A stretch of 53,005 nt of DNA. Origin: Hungatella sp. UBA3048 (GTDB taxonomy: Bacteria > Bacillota > Clostridia > Lachnospirales > Lachnospiraceae). Position 1 is the stretch's first letter, and each line of letters starts with the position of its first letter. This document shows positions 42,329-52,416 of this stretch, piece by piece. Where the stretch lies: positions 1-53,005 of the forward strand of contig DFCS01000040.1 of NCBI GenBank assembly GCA_002367105.1, written 5' to 3'. The notes beneath the pieces were generated by a model. The model made no database searches, was not told the origin of the DNA, and worked only from the letters and a program-made list of their open reading frames with translations. Made by a program: the position numbers and the translations under genes.

Positions 42329-45300
42329 ATGAGTATGGAAATGAATAAACTGCCTAAGATATCGGTAATAATTCCGTTTTATAATAGGATAGAATTATTG
42401 AAAGAATCAATTAATAGTGTTCTAAATCAAACTTATCAAGATTTTGAGATAATACTAGTGGACGATGGGTCGACGGAGGACATCAAGGACATAGAACTGC
42501 TTGCTAATCAGAAGCGAAAGATAAGATTGTATACACAAAAGAATAAAGGTGTTTCTGCAGCTAGAAACTTTGGTATTTCTATGGCTAAAGGTGAGTTTGT
42601 AGCTTTTTTAGATTCTGATGATTTGTTTTTACCAGAAAAATTAGAAAAACAAATTAATTTTATGGAAGAAAATGACTATCTAATATCTCACACTTCATAT
42701 GAATGTTTTTCTAATGATAATAGACGGATAAGAGTTATGGATTCAGGAATGGAAAGGGGAAATCTTTTTAAAAGATTTTTATATTGTTGCAGAGTTGCTA
42801 CGCCAACAGTAATGTTAAAAAAAGAATTGCTTGACAAATTTGATCAACCTTTTTGTACTAAGTTTCATATTGGAGAGGATGTCTGTCTATGGATCGATTT
42901 GGCATATCAGTATGAAATTGGGGGTATTGACGAGGTTTTAACCTCAGTTAGATATAGTGATACGACTGCAGCGTTAGATCTTAACAAACAAAGAATAGGT
43001 TTGACAAATATATTGAGCCATATAATGTCTAGACCCGAGTATGCTAATAATGAACATGAAATTGCAAAGTTGGTTAATGCTCTGAATATACAGTACGAAA
43101 TGGCTAGGATACAAGCTGAACAGGCGGAAAGGATTAATAATATTAGAGAGAACTTAAAATCCTATCATAAAAAGATTGAAGTAGAGCAAAAAGAAAAGGG
43201 ATTTTTTCCTAAGATTTCAATTGTAATTCCAGTATATAATGGTGCAAATTACATGCGAGAAGCTATAGATAGTGCTCTCTTTCAGACCTATCCTAATATT
43301 GAAGTGGTTGTGGTTAACGATGGTTCGACGGATGGCGGTCAGACAGATAAAATTGCGAGATCATATGGTGATTATATCAGTTACTACATAAAAGAAAATG
43401 GCGGAGTAGCTACCGCGCTTAATTATGGCATAAATAAAATGACTGGAGAATACTTTTCTTGGTTAAGTCATGATGATATGTATACTCCGAAGAAAATTGA
43501 GAATCAAATTAAGGAACTTACAAACTGTGATGATAAAGAAACTTTGATTATGGGAGGCTACCAAGTTGTATCTGCTAATGGTGAGAAACTGTACGAAGTT
43601 GATCCGATAAAATTATATGGTAATGAAAAACTGAGAAATGGACTTTTTGTACTTATGAGAGGTTGTGTTCATGGTTGTTCACTATTGATTAATAAAAGGC
43701 ATTTTGAAAGGGTAGGATGCTTTGATCCCACTTTGCCTACTACACAAGACTATGATCTGTGGTTTAGAATGCTACGAAGGCAAAAAGTTAAATTTATTGA
43801 GAGTCTTGATATTTTATCTCGATCACATGAGGAACAAGATAGCAAAAAATTAATAACAACTCATGTCGCTGAATGTGATAGGCTTTGGATTGGTATGATT
43901 AATTCGCTATCTTCAGAAGAAATGTGTGAAATGGAAGGTTCGGTTCAAAAGTTTTACGTTAAAACTAGAGAATTTTTGGTAAATAATACTGGATATAAGA
44001 ATGTTATTGCATTTCTTACTCGACGAATTCTTATAACCATGGTCGAAAATATGAAATCAAATCCAATAAGGGTGAATGAATTACTGCGTGAATCAAAAAT
44101 ACCCAAGTCGATTTTGGCACAAAAAAATATCGAAGAATTAATTCGAAAAGAAAAAATTAAACCGCGAATTGCTTTTTTGTTGCCATTTCCTAATGAACTT
44201 GGGGGTCTAAATAGAATAGTTTTACAGATGGCTGGCTTATTGACTCCAAAGTATGAAGTATTGTTGATTATGGATGACCATTATGACGGAAATGGGTATT
44301 CACTTTGTGAGAATATAATACAAGTTGAAGCTCCCAAGGTTACGGCTAATGCTGATATCTTACCTAAACTTTTGGTAATACTTAATGTTGATATTTGTAT
44401 AAATAGCTATAATTGTATTCCTGAATATTTGAATCTGTACGAACCACTTCGCAATATGGGTATTAAAACAATTGCTTGGTCGCATGAATTTTATTTTTTG
44501 CCATATTGGAATACGGATTTATATAAATGCTTATCTATTAAAAATAACGCACTCGCTTGTACGAATGCTGTTATTTGGCTAAATAGCACAAGTGCTAGTT
44601 TTTATAGTCAACTCAATGATAATGCTTTGGTCATGCCTAATATGGTAACAATAGAAAATATTAAAAGTGATATAAAACATCAACAAAAAAATATAATTGC
44701 TATTGGTAGGTTTGATGATCCTCGTAAGGGGTTTAAAGAATTACTACAGGTATTCAAAAAGATCTCGTTGAATAATGATACTGTAGAGTTATACATCGTG
44801 GGTCCATATGATCTAGGACAGAGTGTACCTGGTGACGAAAGTCTGACTTATGAAATGTTAATTAGAAAGCTGAATTTACCTCTTTCCAGAGTCCACTTTA
44901 CCGGTTGGGTTAAGGAGGTTGAACAATATTATGAGAAAGCCTGCCTACACTTGATGACTTCTAGATATGAAGGGTTTGGTCTTGCTATAACTGAGGCAGC
45001 AGCTTATAATATTCCGTCAGTAATCTTTGAAGGTTCTGGGTTAGATGATATTATTACAGATGGAGTTGATGGGTATGTTATCCCTCAAGGTAATCTTAAT
45101 GAAATGGCGGAAAAGATTATTGATTTATTGGCTGATAGCGAGAAAATGAGTCAGATGGAAATAGCAGTCGGTGATATTATTCATAGATATAGCAAAGATA
45201 ATATTGTAAGGCGTTGGGAGGTGCTAATTGAATTAGTTCTAAAGTATAGCATGAGTCAACAGGAAGAGCTAAACATAGCCTTACGTGATAATTTAATGTT

Positions 45301-45589
45301 TGAACCAAAAAGTCGTGAAGCTTTGTATAAACAAGCAATACGGGAATATGAAAGTTGTATTCAGAAGCTGCTAGCTTCGCGTGTTGAAGTTACTGATGGA
45401 ACAGGCAATGTAGTGTATTATCCATTATATGACGGAGCATATCAGCAGGAATGTATAAACATGATGAATAGTCTATCATGGAAAATCACTAAGCCTTTAC
45501 GTTTGATTCGCAAAGTGCAGCTATCTTTGAAACAGGGTGGTCTAAAAGTGACACTAAGAAAGATAAAAAGGAAACTTTTCAAATATTAA
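42329..45589 (+). CDS. triple-domain glycosyltransferase GT2-GT2-GT4
   Basis: Protein of 1086 aa with three transferase domains. The first GT2 (about 8-240) has SVIIPFYNR, VDDGSTED and FLDSDD. The second GT2 (about 295-530) has SIVIPVYNG, VNDGSTDGG and WLSHDDMY. The GT4-like domain (about 612-960) starts RIAFLLPFPNELGG, and its donor half has IAIGRFDDPRKGFKELL and SRYEGFGLAITEAA (the EX7E-type region). The tail ends SLSWKITKPLRLI, like the tail of the next gene's product. Such fusions often build a repeating unit or several successive linkages. The linkages are unknown. Confidence 0.85.
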   Translation: MSMEMNKLPKISVIIPFYNRIELLKESINSVLNQTYQDFEIILVDDGSTEDIKDIELLANQKRKIRLYTQKNKGVSAARNFGISMAKGEFVAFLDSDDLFLPEKLEKQINFMEENDYLISHTSYECFSNDNRRIRVMDSGMERGNLFKRFLYCCRVATPTVMLKKELLDKFDQPFCTKFHIGEDVCLWIDLAYQYEIGGIDEVLTSVRYSDTTAALDLNKQRIGLTNILSHIMSRPEYANNEHEIAKLVNALNIQYEMARIQAEQAERINNIRENLKSYHKKIEVEQKEKGFFPKISIVIPVYNGANYMREAIDSALFQTYPNIEVVVVNDGSTDGGQTDKIARSYGDYISYYIKENGGVATALNYGINKMTGEYFSWLSHDDMYTPKKIENQIKELTNCDDKETLIMGGYQVVSANGEKLYEVDPIKLYGNEKLRNGLFVLMRGCVHGCSLLINKRHFERVGCFDPTLPTTQDYDLWFRMLRRQKVKFIESLDILSRSHEEQDSKKLITTHVAECDRLWIGMINSLSSEEMCEMEGSVQKFYVKTREFLVNNTGYKNVIAFLTRRILITMVENMKSNPIRVNELLRESKIPKSILAQKNIEELIRKEKIKPRIAFLLPFPNELGGLNRIVLQMAGLLTPKYEVLLIMDDHYDGNGYSLCENIIQVEAPKVTANADILPKLLVILNVDICINSYNCIPEYLNLYEPLRNMGIKTIAWSHEFYFLPYWNTDLYKCLSIKNNALACTNAVIWLNSTSASFYSQLNDNALVMPNMVTIENIKSDIKHQQKNIIAIGRFDDPRKGFKELLQVFKKISLNNDTVELYIVGPYDLGQSVPGDESLTYEMLIRKLNLPLSRVHFTGWVKEVEQYYEKACLHLMTSRYEGFGLAITEAAAYNIPSVIFEGSGLDDIITDGVDGYVIPQGNLNEMAEKIIDLLADSEKMSQMEIAVGDIIHRYSKDNIVRRWEVLIELVLKYSMSQQEELNIALRDNLMFEPKSREALYKQAIREYESCIQKLLASRVEVTDGTGNVVYYPLYDGAYQQECINMMNSLSWKITKPLRLIRKVQLSLKQGGLKVTLRKIKRKLFKY

Positions 45590-45607
45590 AGAAAGGATAT
45601 TTTGTAT

Positions 45608-46825
45608 ATGGATGGCCGATATATATATGCAGCCTCAAAGGTGAAAAACAGAAATTCTAGAATATTGGAAATTGGGCCGCTTAATCGGCCAATATTTACA
45701 AAATGCCAATATGCTAATTGCTTTTATTGCGATATAAGATCAACTGAAGCTGTGAAAGCTTTATATACTGGAAATGCATACTTAGATGCAACTGGTATTT
45801 CAATTAATATAAATACTATCGTCGATATTGATTTTGTATTAAATGGGAATTATTCAGAGACATTTGCTAATATTGAAAAATTCGATTATGTCGTTGTTTC
45901 TCATGTTATAGAACATGTTGATGATATTTTGTATTTCTTCAATGACATTGCTTCTGTTCTTAAACCTGGTGGGTCATTAATTATTGTTTACCCAGATAAA
46001 CGGTATTGTTTTGACCACTACAGGCAGGAAGCCTCTTTTCGTGATGCCTTTGAAGTAAGTCAAAAAGGTTATAAAGCAAACGGGAGAATGGTATTTGACT
46101 TTTTGTTCAATGCGATACAAGAGAATTCTGAGCCATTTTTTTGGCGGGCAAATCATATGGAGGACCATATGCCAGTTAATTCTTTTGAAGCCGCTAAAGC
46201 TGCTTATAACCGTATAATGGATGGATCGCATGAGGATGATGTCCATTATTGGCCATTTAGTGATATTGGCTTTTTAAAATTTCTATATGATTGTACTCGT
46301 GCTGGTTTGCTGAAATTTACTTGCACTGATTTTGTACCAACTGCAGAGAATACGCAACAATTTTTTGTGACGTTGCGATATGATGAAACAGTACCGGAGA
46401 ATATTGAAAAAGAACTTGTAAATTTAAGAAGCATGATAGCAAATGCACCGATAGATTACCGAAATTCCGGACAGTTGCGTATAGAAGAACAAAACAATTT
46501 TTTGCTACAAGAGCGAGAAGCGTTACAGTCGCAGGCTAAGGCAGCAATTAACAAGAGCGAGGAATTACTGAGGCAGGTTGATGAACTTCAGACATTGATT
46601 GAATCGAAAAATCAGCAATATATTGAATCACAGTCGCGGCTTTTGACTGTAGAAGAGTATTCTCATCAATTAGAGTTAGACTTGAGTATGCAGCGAGAGA
46701 GGGCTGAGACGAATGCAAAGATTGTTGATGAACTAAAAGCCCAGATTGCTATGATATTAACGAGCAGTAGTTGGAAAATCACTGCACCAGCAAGGCGTTT
46801 GGTTGATATAATAAGAAAAAGATAA
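45608..46825 (+). CDS. SAM-dependent methyltransferase with coiled-coil tail
   Basis: Protein of 405 aa. The class I methyltransferase domain (about 15-225) has motif I ILEIGPLNRP, an FDYVVVSHVIEHVDD block and LKPGGSLIIVYPD. A long coiled coil (about 285-385) follows and the protein ends SSSWKITAPARRLVD, echoing the preceding glycosyltransferase. ATG 45608 is 10 bp after AAAGGA. A TTG at 45602 is an alternative start. It may cap or modify the glycan, with the coiled coil docking it to the transferases or setting chain length (inference). Confidence 0.75.
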   Translation: MDGRYIYAASKVKNRNSRILEIGPLNRPIFTKCQYANCFYCDIRSTEAVKALYTGNAYLDATGISININTIVDIDFVLNGNYSETFANIEKFDYVVVSHVIEHVDDILYFFNDIASVLKPGGSLIIVYPDKRYCFDHYRQEASFRDAFEVSQKGYKANGRMVFDFLFNAIQENSEPFFWRANHMEDHMPVNSFEAAKAAYNRIMDGSHEDDVHYWPFSDIGFLKFLYDCTRAGLLKFTCTDFVPTAENTQQFFVTLRYDETVPENIEKELVNLRSMIANAPIDYRNSGQLRIEEQNNFLLQEREALQSQAKAAINKSEELLRQVDELQTLIESKNQQYIESQSRLLTVEEYSHQLELDLSMQRERAETNAKIVDELKAQIAMILTSSSWKITAPARRLVDIIRKR

Positions 46826-46845
46826 ACAAAAGTAGGTGTAAAGCA

Positions 46846-48021
46846 ATGCGATATGAGCGAAAAGTTGCATTTTTACTCCCTTCTATGACAATGGGTGGAG
46901 TTTCGAAAATGTTGCTTGATATTTTGCGTGATTTAAAAGACTCTACTTGTAAAGTGGAAATTCTTTTATTAAATAGGGAAGGCGAAATGCTTGAACAGTT
47001 ACCTGAATGGGTAACTGTAAAGAGTGTAGCCGGAATAAAAGATTTGGAAGGTCTTCGTAAAAATATTTCAAACTTGTTAAATAGACTAGGCTTAAAACCT
47101 CTTTTCCATGTATTGAAGGGAATTTATCATAGGCATGGGCATTTGTTGATAAGTAAAAGATACACCTTAGTAAATGATAGCTATGATGTAGTTGTTGCCT
47201 TTCAAGATGGAATGGCAACATGGTATGCTGCAAAAAACCTTGCAGGAACATGTAAACTTGCGGTAATTCATACTGATTTTGAAAAGGCCCAGTATGATGC
47301 TTCCATCGAAATGAAAATCTATGGTGGTTTTGATGGTATTTATTGCACTTCTCAGTCTGCTAGAGAAAGTTTCTTGAGGTGTTTGCCAGAGTTTGCAGAA
47401 CGCACGCAGGTATTATTGCCTCATATAGACTGTGCAGATATATGCCGAAAAGCAGCTATATTCAATGGTGTTGAACTTTCCACAACTGGTGTTAACATTG
47501 TTACAGTTGCCAGACTCAGTCATGAAAAGGGCATTGATAAAGCATTAAGTGTATTGGGGAAGTTGCTGGTAGCTGGATATAATGTGCACTGGTATTTTAT
47601 TGGTGACGGTGTGGATCGTGATAGGCTAGAGGCACTGGCTATTAAATTAGGCTGCAAAGATAATGCCGTATTTACTGGTAAATTAGATAATCCGTACAGA
47701 ACTATGGCGGTCGCGGATATTTATGTGCAGCCATCAAAATATGAAAGCTATTGCATCGCACTTGCAGAAGCCAGAGCTTTGGGTTGTGCAATAGTAACTA
47801 CGGACTTCCCAAGCGCACATGAGCAATTGGACCATGGAGGGGGTATAATATCGGGAACGACTGAGCAAAACTTATTTGATAGTATAAAAATATTGATAGA
47901 TGACCCTGAAGAGAGAAAGAAGATCGCTTTGCAGAATAGAGAGTTATTTTGTGAGGATATATATAAAAACAATCGCTTGGTACAGGATATTAAAGACTTA
48001 TTTAAAGGAGAAAAATTATGA
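46846..48021 (+). CDS. glycosyltransferase family 4
   Basis: Protein of 391 aa with a GT-B fold. The acceptor half has VAFLLPSMTMGGVSKML. The donor half has IVTVARLSHEKGIDKAL, FIGDGVDRDRLE, VFTGKLDNPYRTM and the EX7E-type region PSKYESYCIALAEARALGC. Stop and next start overlap by 4 bp (ATGA), so it is translationally coupled to the nucleotide-sugar genes. Confidence 0.88.
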   Translation: MRYERKVAFLLPSMTMGGVSKMLLDILRDLKDSTCKVEILLLNREGEMLEQLPEWVTVKSVAGIKDLEGLRKNISNLLNRLGLKPLFHVLKGIYHRHGHLLISKRYTLVNDSYDVVVAFQDGMATWYAAKNLAGTCKLAVIHTDFEKAQYDASIEMKIYGGFDGIYCTSQSARESFLRCLPEFAERTQVLLPHIDCADICRKAAIFNGVELSTTGVNIVTVARLSHEKGIDKALSVLGKLLVAGYNVHWYFIGDGVDRDRLEALAIKLGCKDNAVFTGKLDNPYRTMAVADIYVQPSKYESYCIALAEARALGCAIVTTDFPSAHEQLDHGGGIISGTTEQNLFDSIKILIDDPEERKKIALQNRELFCEDIYKNNRLVQDIKDLFKGEKL

Positions 48022-49064
48022 TGACCAAAGAACCAGATGACATTTTCAAAGGAAAAACGCTATTTATATCAGGCGGAACCGGTAGTTTTGGTAATGCTGT
48101 TTTGGAAAGATTTTTATCAACAGATATCGGTGAAATTAGGATTTTTTCTCGTGACGAGAAAAAACAGGATGATATGAGAAAATTATATAAAAACGACAAG
48201 ATTAAATTCCATATTGGTGATGTCAGAGATATTTCTAGCGTTAAAAATGCAATGTATGGCGTTGATTATATTTTTCATGCGGCAGCACTAAAGCAGGTTC
48301 CATCTTGTGAGTTCTTTCCGCTGGAGGCTGTGAAGACCAACGTGCTGGGAACTGACAATGTACTAACTTCGGCAATTGATTTGGGAGTTAAGCGTATAAT
48401 TTGTCTTTCTACTGATAAGGCTGCTTACCCTATTAATGCAATGGGGATTTCCAAAGCGATGATGGAAAAGGTTATTACTGCGAAAGCAAGAACTGTACCT
48501 TCTGATAAAACTACAATAGCCTGTACTCGTTACGGCAATGTAATGTGCTCTAGAGGTAGTGTTATTCCGCTGTTTATTGATCAGATAAAGGCTGGAAAAC
48601 CACTGACAATTACCGATCCAAATATGACACGTTTTCTGATGAGTCTGGAAGAAGCAGTTGAATTAGTGGTTTATGCTTTTCAAAATGCTAACCCTGGTGA
48701 TTTGTTTATTCAGAAGGCACCGGCCTGTACAATTGCCGATTTGGCTGAAGCAGTGACTGAATTATTTGATCCAAGTGCAGAGGTTAGAAATATTGGAACC
48801 AGACATGGTGAGAAGCTTTACGAAACACTTATGACAGCAGAGGAAAAAATAAAGAGTGTCAATGAAGGAGGATATTTCCGTGTGCCGGTTGATAAGAGAG
48901 ATCTTAATTATGAAAAGTACTTTGAAGTAGGTAATACTGAGATTGAATCAATCGAGCCATATACCTCTCACAACACAACAAGATTGAATGTTGAACAAGT
49001 TAAAGAAAAATTGTTAACTCTAAGTTATGTAAGGGATGAATTGGAGGCATGGAAAAATAGATGA
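48018..49064 (+). CDS. fnlA: UDP-GlcNAc 4,6-dehydratase/5-epimerase (FnlA/CapE/WbjB-like)
   Basis: Protein of 348 aa, an extended SDR. The nucleotide loop GGTGSFG is at 19-25. The block FHAAALKQVPSCEFFPLEAVKTNVLG and the active-site stretch STDKAAYPINAMGISKAMMEK are typical, with MxxxK in place of the common YxxxK, as in CapE/WbjB. It makes the 4-keto-6-deoxy-L intermediate from UDP-GlcNAc in the UDP-L-FucNAc and UDP-L-QuiNAc pathways. The next two genes supply the later steps. It overlaps the next gene by 4 bp. Confidence 0.88.
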   Translation: MMTKEPDDIFKGKTLFISGGTGSFGNAVLERFLSTDIGEIRIFSRDEKKQDDMRKLYKNDKIKFHIGDVRDISSVKNAMYGVDYIFHAAALKQVPSCEFFPLEAVKTNVLGTDNVLTSAIDLGVKRIICLSTDKAAYPINAMGISKAMMEKVITAKARTVPSDKTTIACTRYGNVMCSRGSVIPLFIDQIKAGKPLTITDPNMTRFLMSLEEAVELVVYAFQNANPGDLFIQKAPACTIADLAEAVTELFDPSAEVRNIGTRHGEKLYETLMTAEEKIKSVNEGGYFRVPVDKRDLNYEKYFEVGNTEIESIEPYTSHNTTRLNVEQVKEKLLTLSYVRDELEAWKNR

Positions 49065-49915
49065 AAATATTGGTTCTAGGTGCAACTGGTATGGCTGGAC
49101 ATATGATTTCTTTATATTTTAAAGAGTGTGGCCATCATGTTGTTTCATTTTCCACAACACCATTTTTACATTGTGAAAATATTGTTGGTAATGCTTTTGA
49201 TACAGAATTGTTAAAAAAGGTAATTTCTAAAGGGAAATTCGATGGTATTATTAATTGCATAGGCATACTTAACAAAAATGCAGAGGATAATAAAGCGTTG
49301 GCTGTATATCTAAATAGCTATTTACCTCATCAGTTAGTTGACTTAACTAAGGAAACAAAAACTAAGGTGTTACACATGAGTACAGACTGTGTCTTTTCAG
49401 GAAGGACAGGCAACTATACAGAAGAAAGCTTTAGAGACGGTGAAACGTTCTATGATCGGTCAAAAGCGCTAGGTGAAATTTCGGACAGCAAGAATCTTAC
49501 TTTTAGAAATTCTATTGTCGGACCAGATATGAATGAACATGGGATTGGTTTATTTAATTGGTTCATGAAACAAGGCTGTACAATTAATGGTTATACTGGT
49601 GCTATGTGGACTGGTGTTACAACCCTGACGCTGGCAAAAGCTATGGAAAAGGCATTACAGGAGAACTTATCAGGGCTTTATAACTTAGTAAACAACACTT
49701 CCATTTCAAAATTTGATTTATTGGGATTGTTTAATAAATATTTTAGAGATAATGAACTAATAATTTTACCGAGTGACAAACTTCAGGTAAATAAACAGCT
49801 TGTTAGAACAAGGGAAGATTTTTCGTTTATTGTACCAAGTTACGAGCAGATGGTATCGGAAATGTACGACTGGGTAATAGCTCATAAAGAGTTATACCCC
49901 CATTATTATAGGTAG
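49061..49915 (+). CDS. RmlD-like SDR 4-reductase for the UDP-aminosugar pathway
   Basis: Protein of 284 aa, an SDR of the dTDP-4-dehydrorhamnose reductase type. It has the N-terminal loop GATGMAGH, STDCVFSGRTGNYTE and the active-site YDRSKALGE. FnlB/CapF/WbjC reductases of the L-FucNAc route are about 370 aa with a C-terminal cupin, and this protein has no such domain. Its length and type are closer to the RmlD-like reductase (WbvR) described for the L-RhaNAc/L-QuiNAc route. The product is therefore uncertain. Confidence 0.75.
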   Translation: MKILVLGATGMAGHMISLYFKECGHHVVSFSTTPFLHCENIVGNAFDTELLKKVISKGKFDGIINCIGILNKNAEDNKALAVYLNSYLPHQLVDLTKETKTKVLHMSTDCVFSGRTGNYTEESFRDGETFYDRSKALGEISDSKNLTFRNSIVGPDMNEHGIGLFNWFMKQGCTINGYTGAMWTGVTTLTLAKAMEKALQENLSGLYNLVNNTSISKFDLLGLFNKYFRDNELIILPSDKLQVNKQLVRTREDFSFIVPSYEQMVSEMYDWVIAHKELYPHYYR

Positions 49916-49923
49916 GTGTATTT

Positions 49924-51060
49924 ATGAGTAATGTAGCTAAGCTAAAATTGATGACCATTGTCGGGACACGTCCCGAAATCATCAAAATGTCAGAAATTAT
50001 TAAAGCGAGTGACAAATATTTTAATCATATATTAGTACATACTGGTCAGAACTATGATTATACGCTAAATGAAGTATTTTTTAATGATTTGGGGCTACGC
50101 GCTCCTGACTACTATTTGGGAGTTGTAGGCGAGGATCTGGGAGAAACCATGGCGAATGTAATTTCCAAATCGTATAAATTGATGCAGGAAATAAAACCAG
50201 ACGCACTCATCGTCTTAGGAGATACCAACTCTTGTTTATCTGTAATTTCTGCAAAAAGACTTAAAATTCCGATTTTTCATATGGAAGCAGGTAACAGATG
50301 TTTTGATGAGAACCTTCCGGAGGAAATAAATAGAAGAATTGTTGATGTAACAAGTGACGTTAATCTTTGTTATACCGAGCATGCACGTAGATATATATCA
50401 AATGCTGGTGTTAAAAAAGAGTATACATATGTTGTTGGTTCTCCAATGGCAGAGGTCTTATCGAAATATAGTGATCAAATTGAGAACAGTAATGCATTAG
50501 AACAGTTGGGATTAACAAAAGGAAACTATGTTTTACTATCTGCGCACCGAGAGGAAAACATTGATAACGAAGCTAATTTTATGCAGTTAATGAGTGCAGT
50601 TAATTCTATAGCGGAGAAGTATGATATGCCAGTGATATATAGTACTCATCCACGTAGTGCAAAATTTATTGACAAAAGAAATTTTAAGTTCCATCCTAAT
50701 GTGAGAACTTTAAAACCATTTGGATTCTTTGATTACAATAATCTGCAAAAAAATGCTTTTTGTGTAGTTTCCGATAGTGGTACTGTACCAGAGGAGGCGT
50801 CATTCTTTAAATTTCCTGCAATTTCGATTAGAACCAGCACTGAGAGACCAGAGGCTTTGGATAAAGGAAATTTTGTAATTGGAAGCATTACTGCAGAACA
50901 GGTACTACAAGCGGTAGAACTTGCCACTGCAATGCAGAAAAATAATGAGTTAGGGACTGATGTTCCGGATTATATAGATCAGAACGTTTCGACTAAAGTT
51001 GTAAAGATCATTCAAAGCTATACTGGAATCATAAATAGAATGATTTGGCGGAAAGAGTAA
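49924..51060 (+). CDS. UDP-N-acetyl-aminosugar 2-epimerase (WecB/FnlC-like)
   Basis: Protein of 378 aa of the WecB/FnlC/WbvD superfamily: MTIVGTRPEIIKM, VHTGQNYDYTLNEVFF, VLGDTNSCLS, HMEAGNRCFDENLPEEINRR, LSAHREENID and SDSGTVPEEASFF. Placed after the FnlA-like and RmlD-like genes it would do the final C2 epimerisation to UDP-L-FucNAc or UDP-L-QuiNAc, rather than make ManNAc. Confidence 0.85.
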   Translation: MSNVAKLKLMTIVGTRPEIIKMSEIIKASDKYFNHILVHTGQNYDYTLNEVFFNDLGLRAPDYYLGVVGEDLGETMANVISKSYKLMQEIKPDALIVLGDTNSCLSVISAKRLKIPIFHMEAGNRCFDENLPEEINRRIVDVTSDVNLCYTEHARRYISNAGVKKEYTYVVGSPMAEVLSKYSDQIENSNALEQLGLTKGNYVLLSAHREENIDNEANFMQLMSAVNSIAEKYDMPVIYSTHPRSAKFIDKRNFKFHPNVRTLKPFGFFDYNNLQKNAFCVVSDSGTVPEEASFFKFPAISIRTSTERPEALDKGNFVIGSITAEQVLQAVELATAMQKNNELGTDVPDYIDQNVSTKVVKIIQSYTGIINRMIWRKE

Positions 51061-51107
51061 CATTGTTAGTTGCATTCGTGCACTCTTTTTAAAGGATGAG
51101 GCTGAAG

Positions 51108-52277
51108 ATGAAAAAAGCGTTATTAGTTACTACTGTAAGCGGATTTGTGCCGCAGTTTGAGATGAATAATGTCAGACTGCTACAGCAGATGGGATATGAG
51201 ATACATTATGCTTCTAATTACCTTACACCGTCTTATGGAAAGGATAATAGTCGCCTGGATGGTACCGGGATTGTAAGACATCAGATTGATTTTGTGCGGA
51301 GTCCTTATAGTTTGAAAAATTGGAAGGCATATAAGCAACTAAAAATTCTAATGGAAAAAGAGCATTTCCAGTTAGTGCACTGCCACACCCCTATGGGAGG
51401 GGTGATGGCAAGGCTGGCTGCTCATGCTACAGGGACTGTACCAGTTTTTTATACGGCTCATGGGTTTCATTTTTATAAAGGTGCACCATTAATTAATTGG
51501 TTGTTTTATTATCCGGTAGAAAAGTGGCTGTCACGCTATACGGATCAGCTGATGTGTATAAATAAAGAGGACTATAAACGAGCCAGTAAATTTCATGCCC
51601 GTTATGTGGATTATATTCCTGGAGTAGGAATTGATCTGAAAAAAATTAGATACGTATCTGAGTCGGATATTGACAAGAAAAAGGCGGAGTTGGGAATTCC
51701 TATAGATAAAAAGGTTGTTTTGTCAGCGGGTGAATTAATTAAGCGGAAAAATCACGAAAGCGTAATACGAGCAATCGCACGAATTCAAGATGAATCTCTG
51801 TTGTATGTAGTCTGTGGCCAAGGGGAACTGGCTAAACACCTAGCAGATGTGGTTAAAAAAATGATGCTGGAAGATCGTGTGCTTTTTACAGGGTACCGCT
51901 CAGATATTTTTGAAATTTATCAAATCGCTGATATGTATATATTCCCTTCTTTTCAGGAGGGTTTACCTATGGCGCTACTTGAAGCTATGGCTAATAGACT
52001 GCCGGTTATATGTTCTGATATACGCGGAAGCAGGGACTTGATGGATGAGGACACTCCGGATGATGTGAAAACTAGATGGAGGATTTGTGATGGCGGCATA
52101 ATAGTAGATAAGGCAGATGATATTGAAGCGTATGCAGAAGCTATTCAATATTTTTTAAAAGATCCAGAAGAATTGAAAGCTTGTGGAAAACGGAATGCAT
52201 TGAAGGCAGAAAAATTTTCAAGAGAATGCGTTGAAAGTCGTATGAAGAATATCTATAAGAGATCCAATACTGATTGA
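51108..52277 (+). CDS. glycosyltransferase family 4 (possibly transfers the L-aminosugar)
   Basis: Protein of 389 aa with a GT-B fold: VTTVSGFVPQFEMNNVRLL, HCHTPMGGVMARLAA, YTAHGFHFYKG, LSAGELIKRKNHESVI and the EX7E-type FPSFQEGLPMALLEAMANRLP. This resembles the GT4 enzymes often found beside FnlABC-type genes. ATG 51108 is preferred to ATG 51096, which lies inside the ribosome binding site AAAGGATGAGG (51091-51101). Transfer of the sugar made by the three preceding genes is inferred from adjacency. Confidence 0.85.
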   Translation: MKKALLVTTVSGFVPQFEMNNVRLLQQMGYEIHYASNYLTPSYGKDNSRLDGTGIVRHQIDFVRSPYSLKNWKAYKQLKILMEKEHFQLVHCHTPMGGVMARLAAHATGTVPVFYTAHGFHFYKGAPLINWLFYYPVEKWLSRYTDQLMCINKEDYKRASKFHARYVDYIPGVGIDLKKIRYVSESDIDKKKAELGIPIDKKVVLSAGELIKRKNHESVIRAIARIQDESLLYVVCGQGELAKHLADVVKKMMLEDRVLFTGYRSDIFEIYQIADMYIFPSFQEGLPMALLEAMANRLPVICSDIRGSRDLMDEDTPDDVKTRWRICDGGIIVDKADDIEAYAEAIQYFLKDPEELKACGKRNALKAEKFSRECVESRMKNIYKRSNTD

Positions 52278-52416
52278 AGATAGTAATAGACTATTTTGAT
52301 TCAATGATTTATATTGTTATTCAATACTGTGAATTTTTATTGCATAGCCTTTGACTAAAATTTTCATCAAGGAAGATAGATACAAAAAGATTAATCATAT
52401 TTAATGAGGTAAAAGT

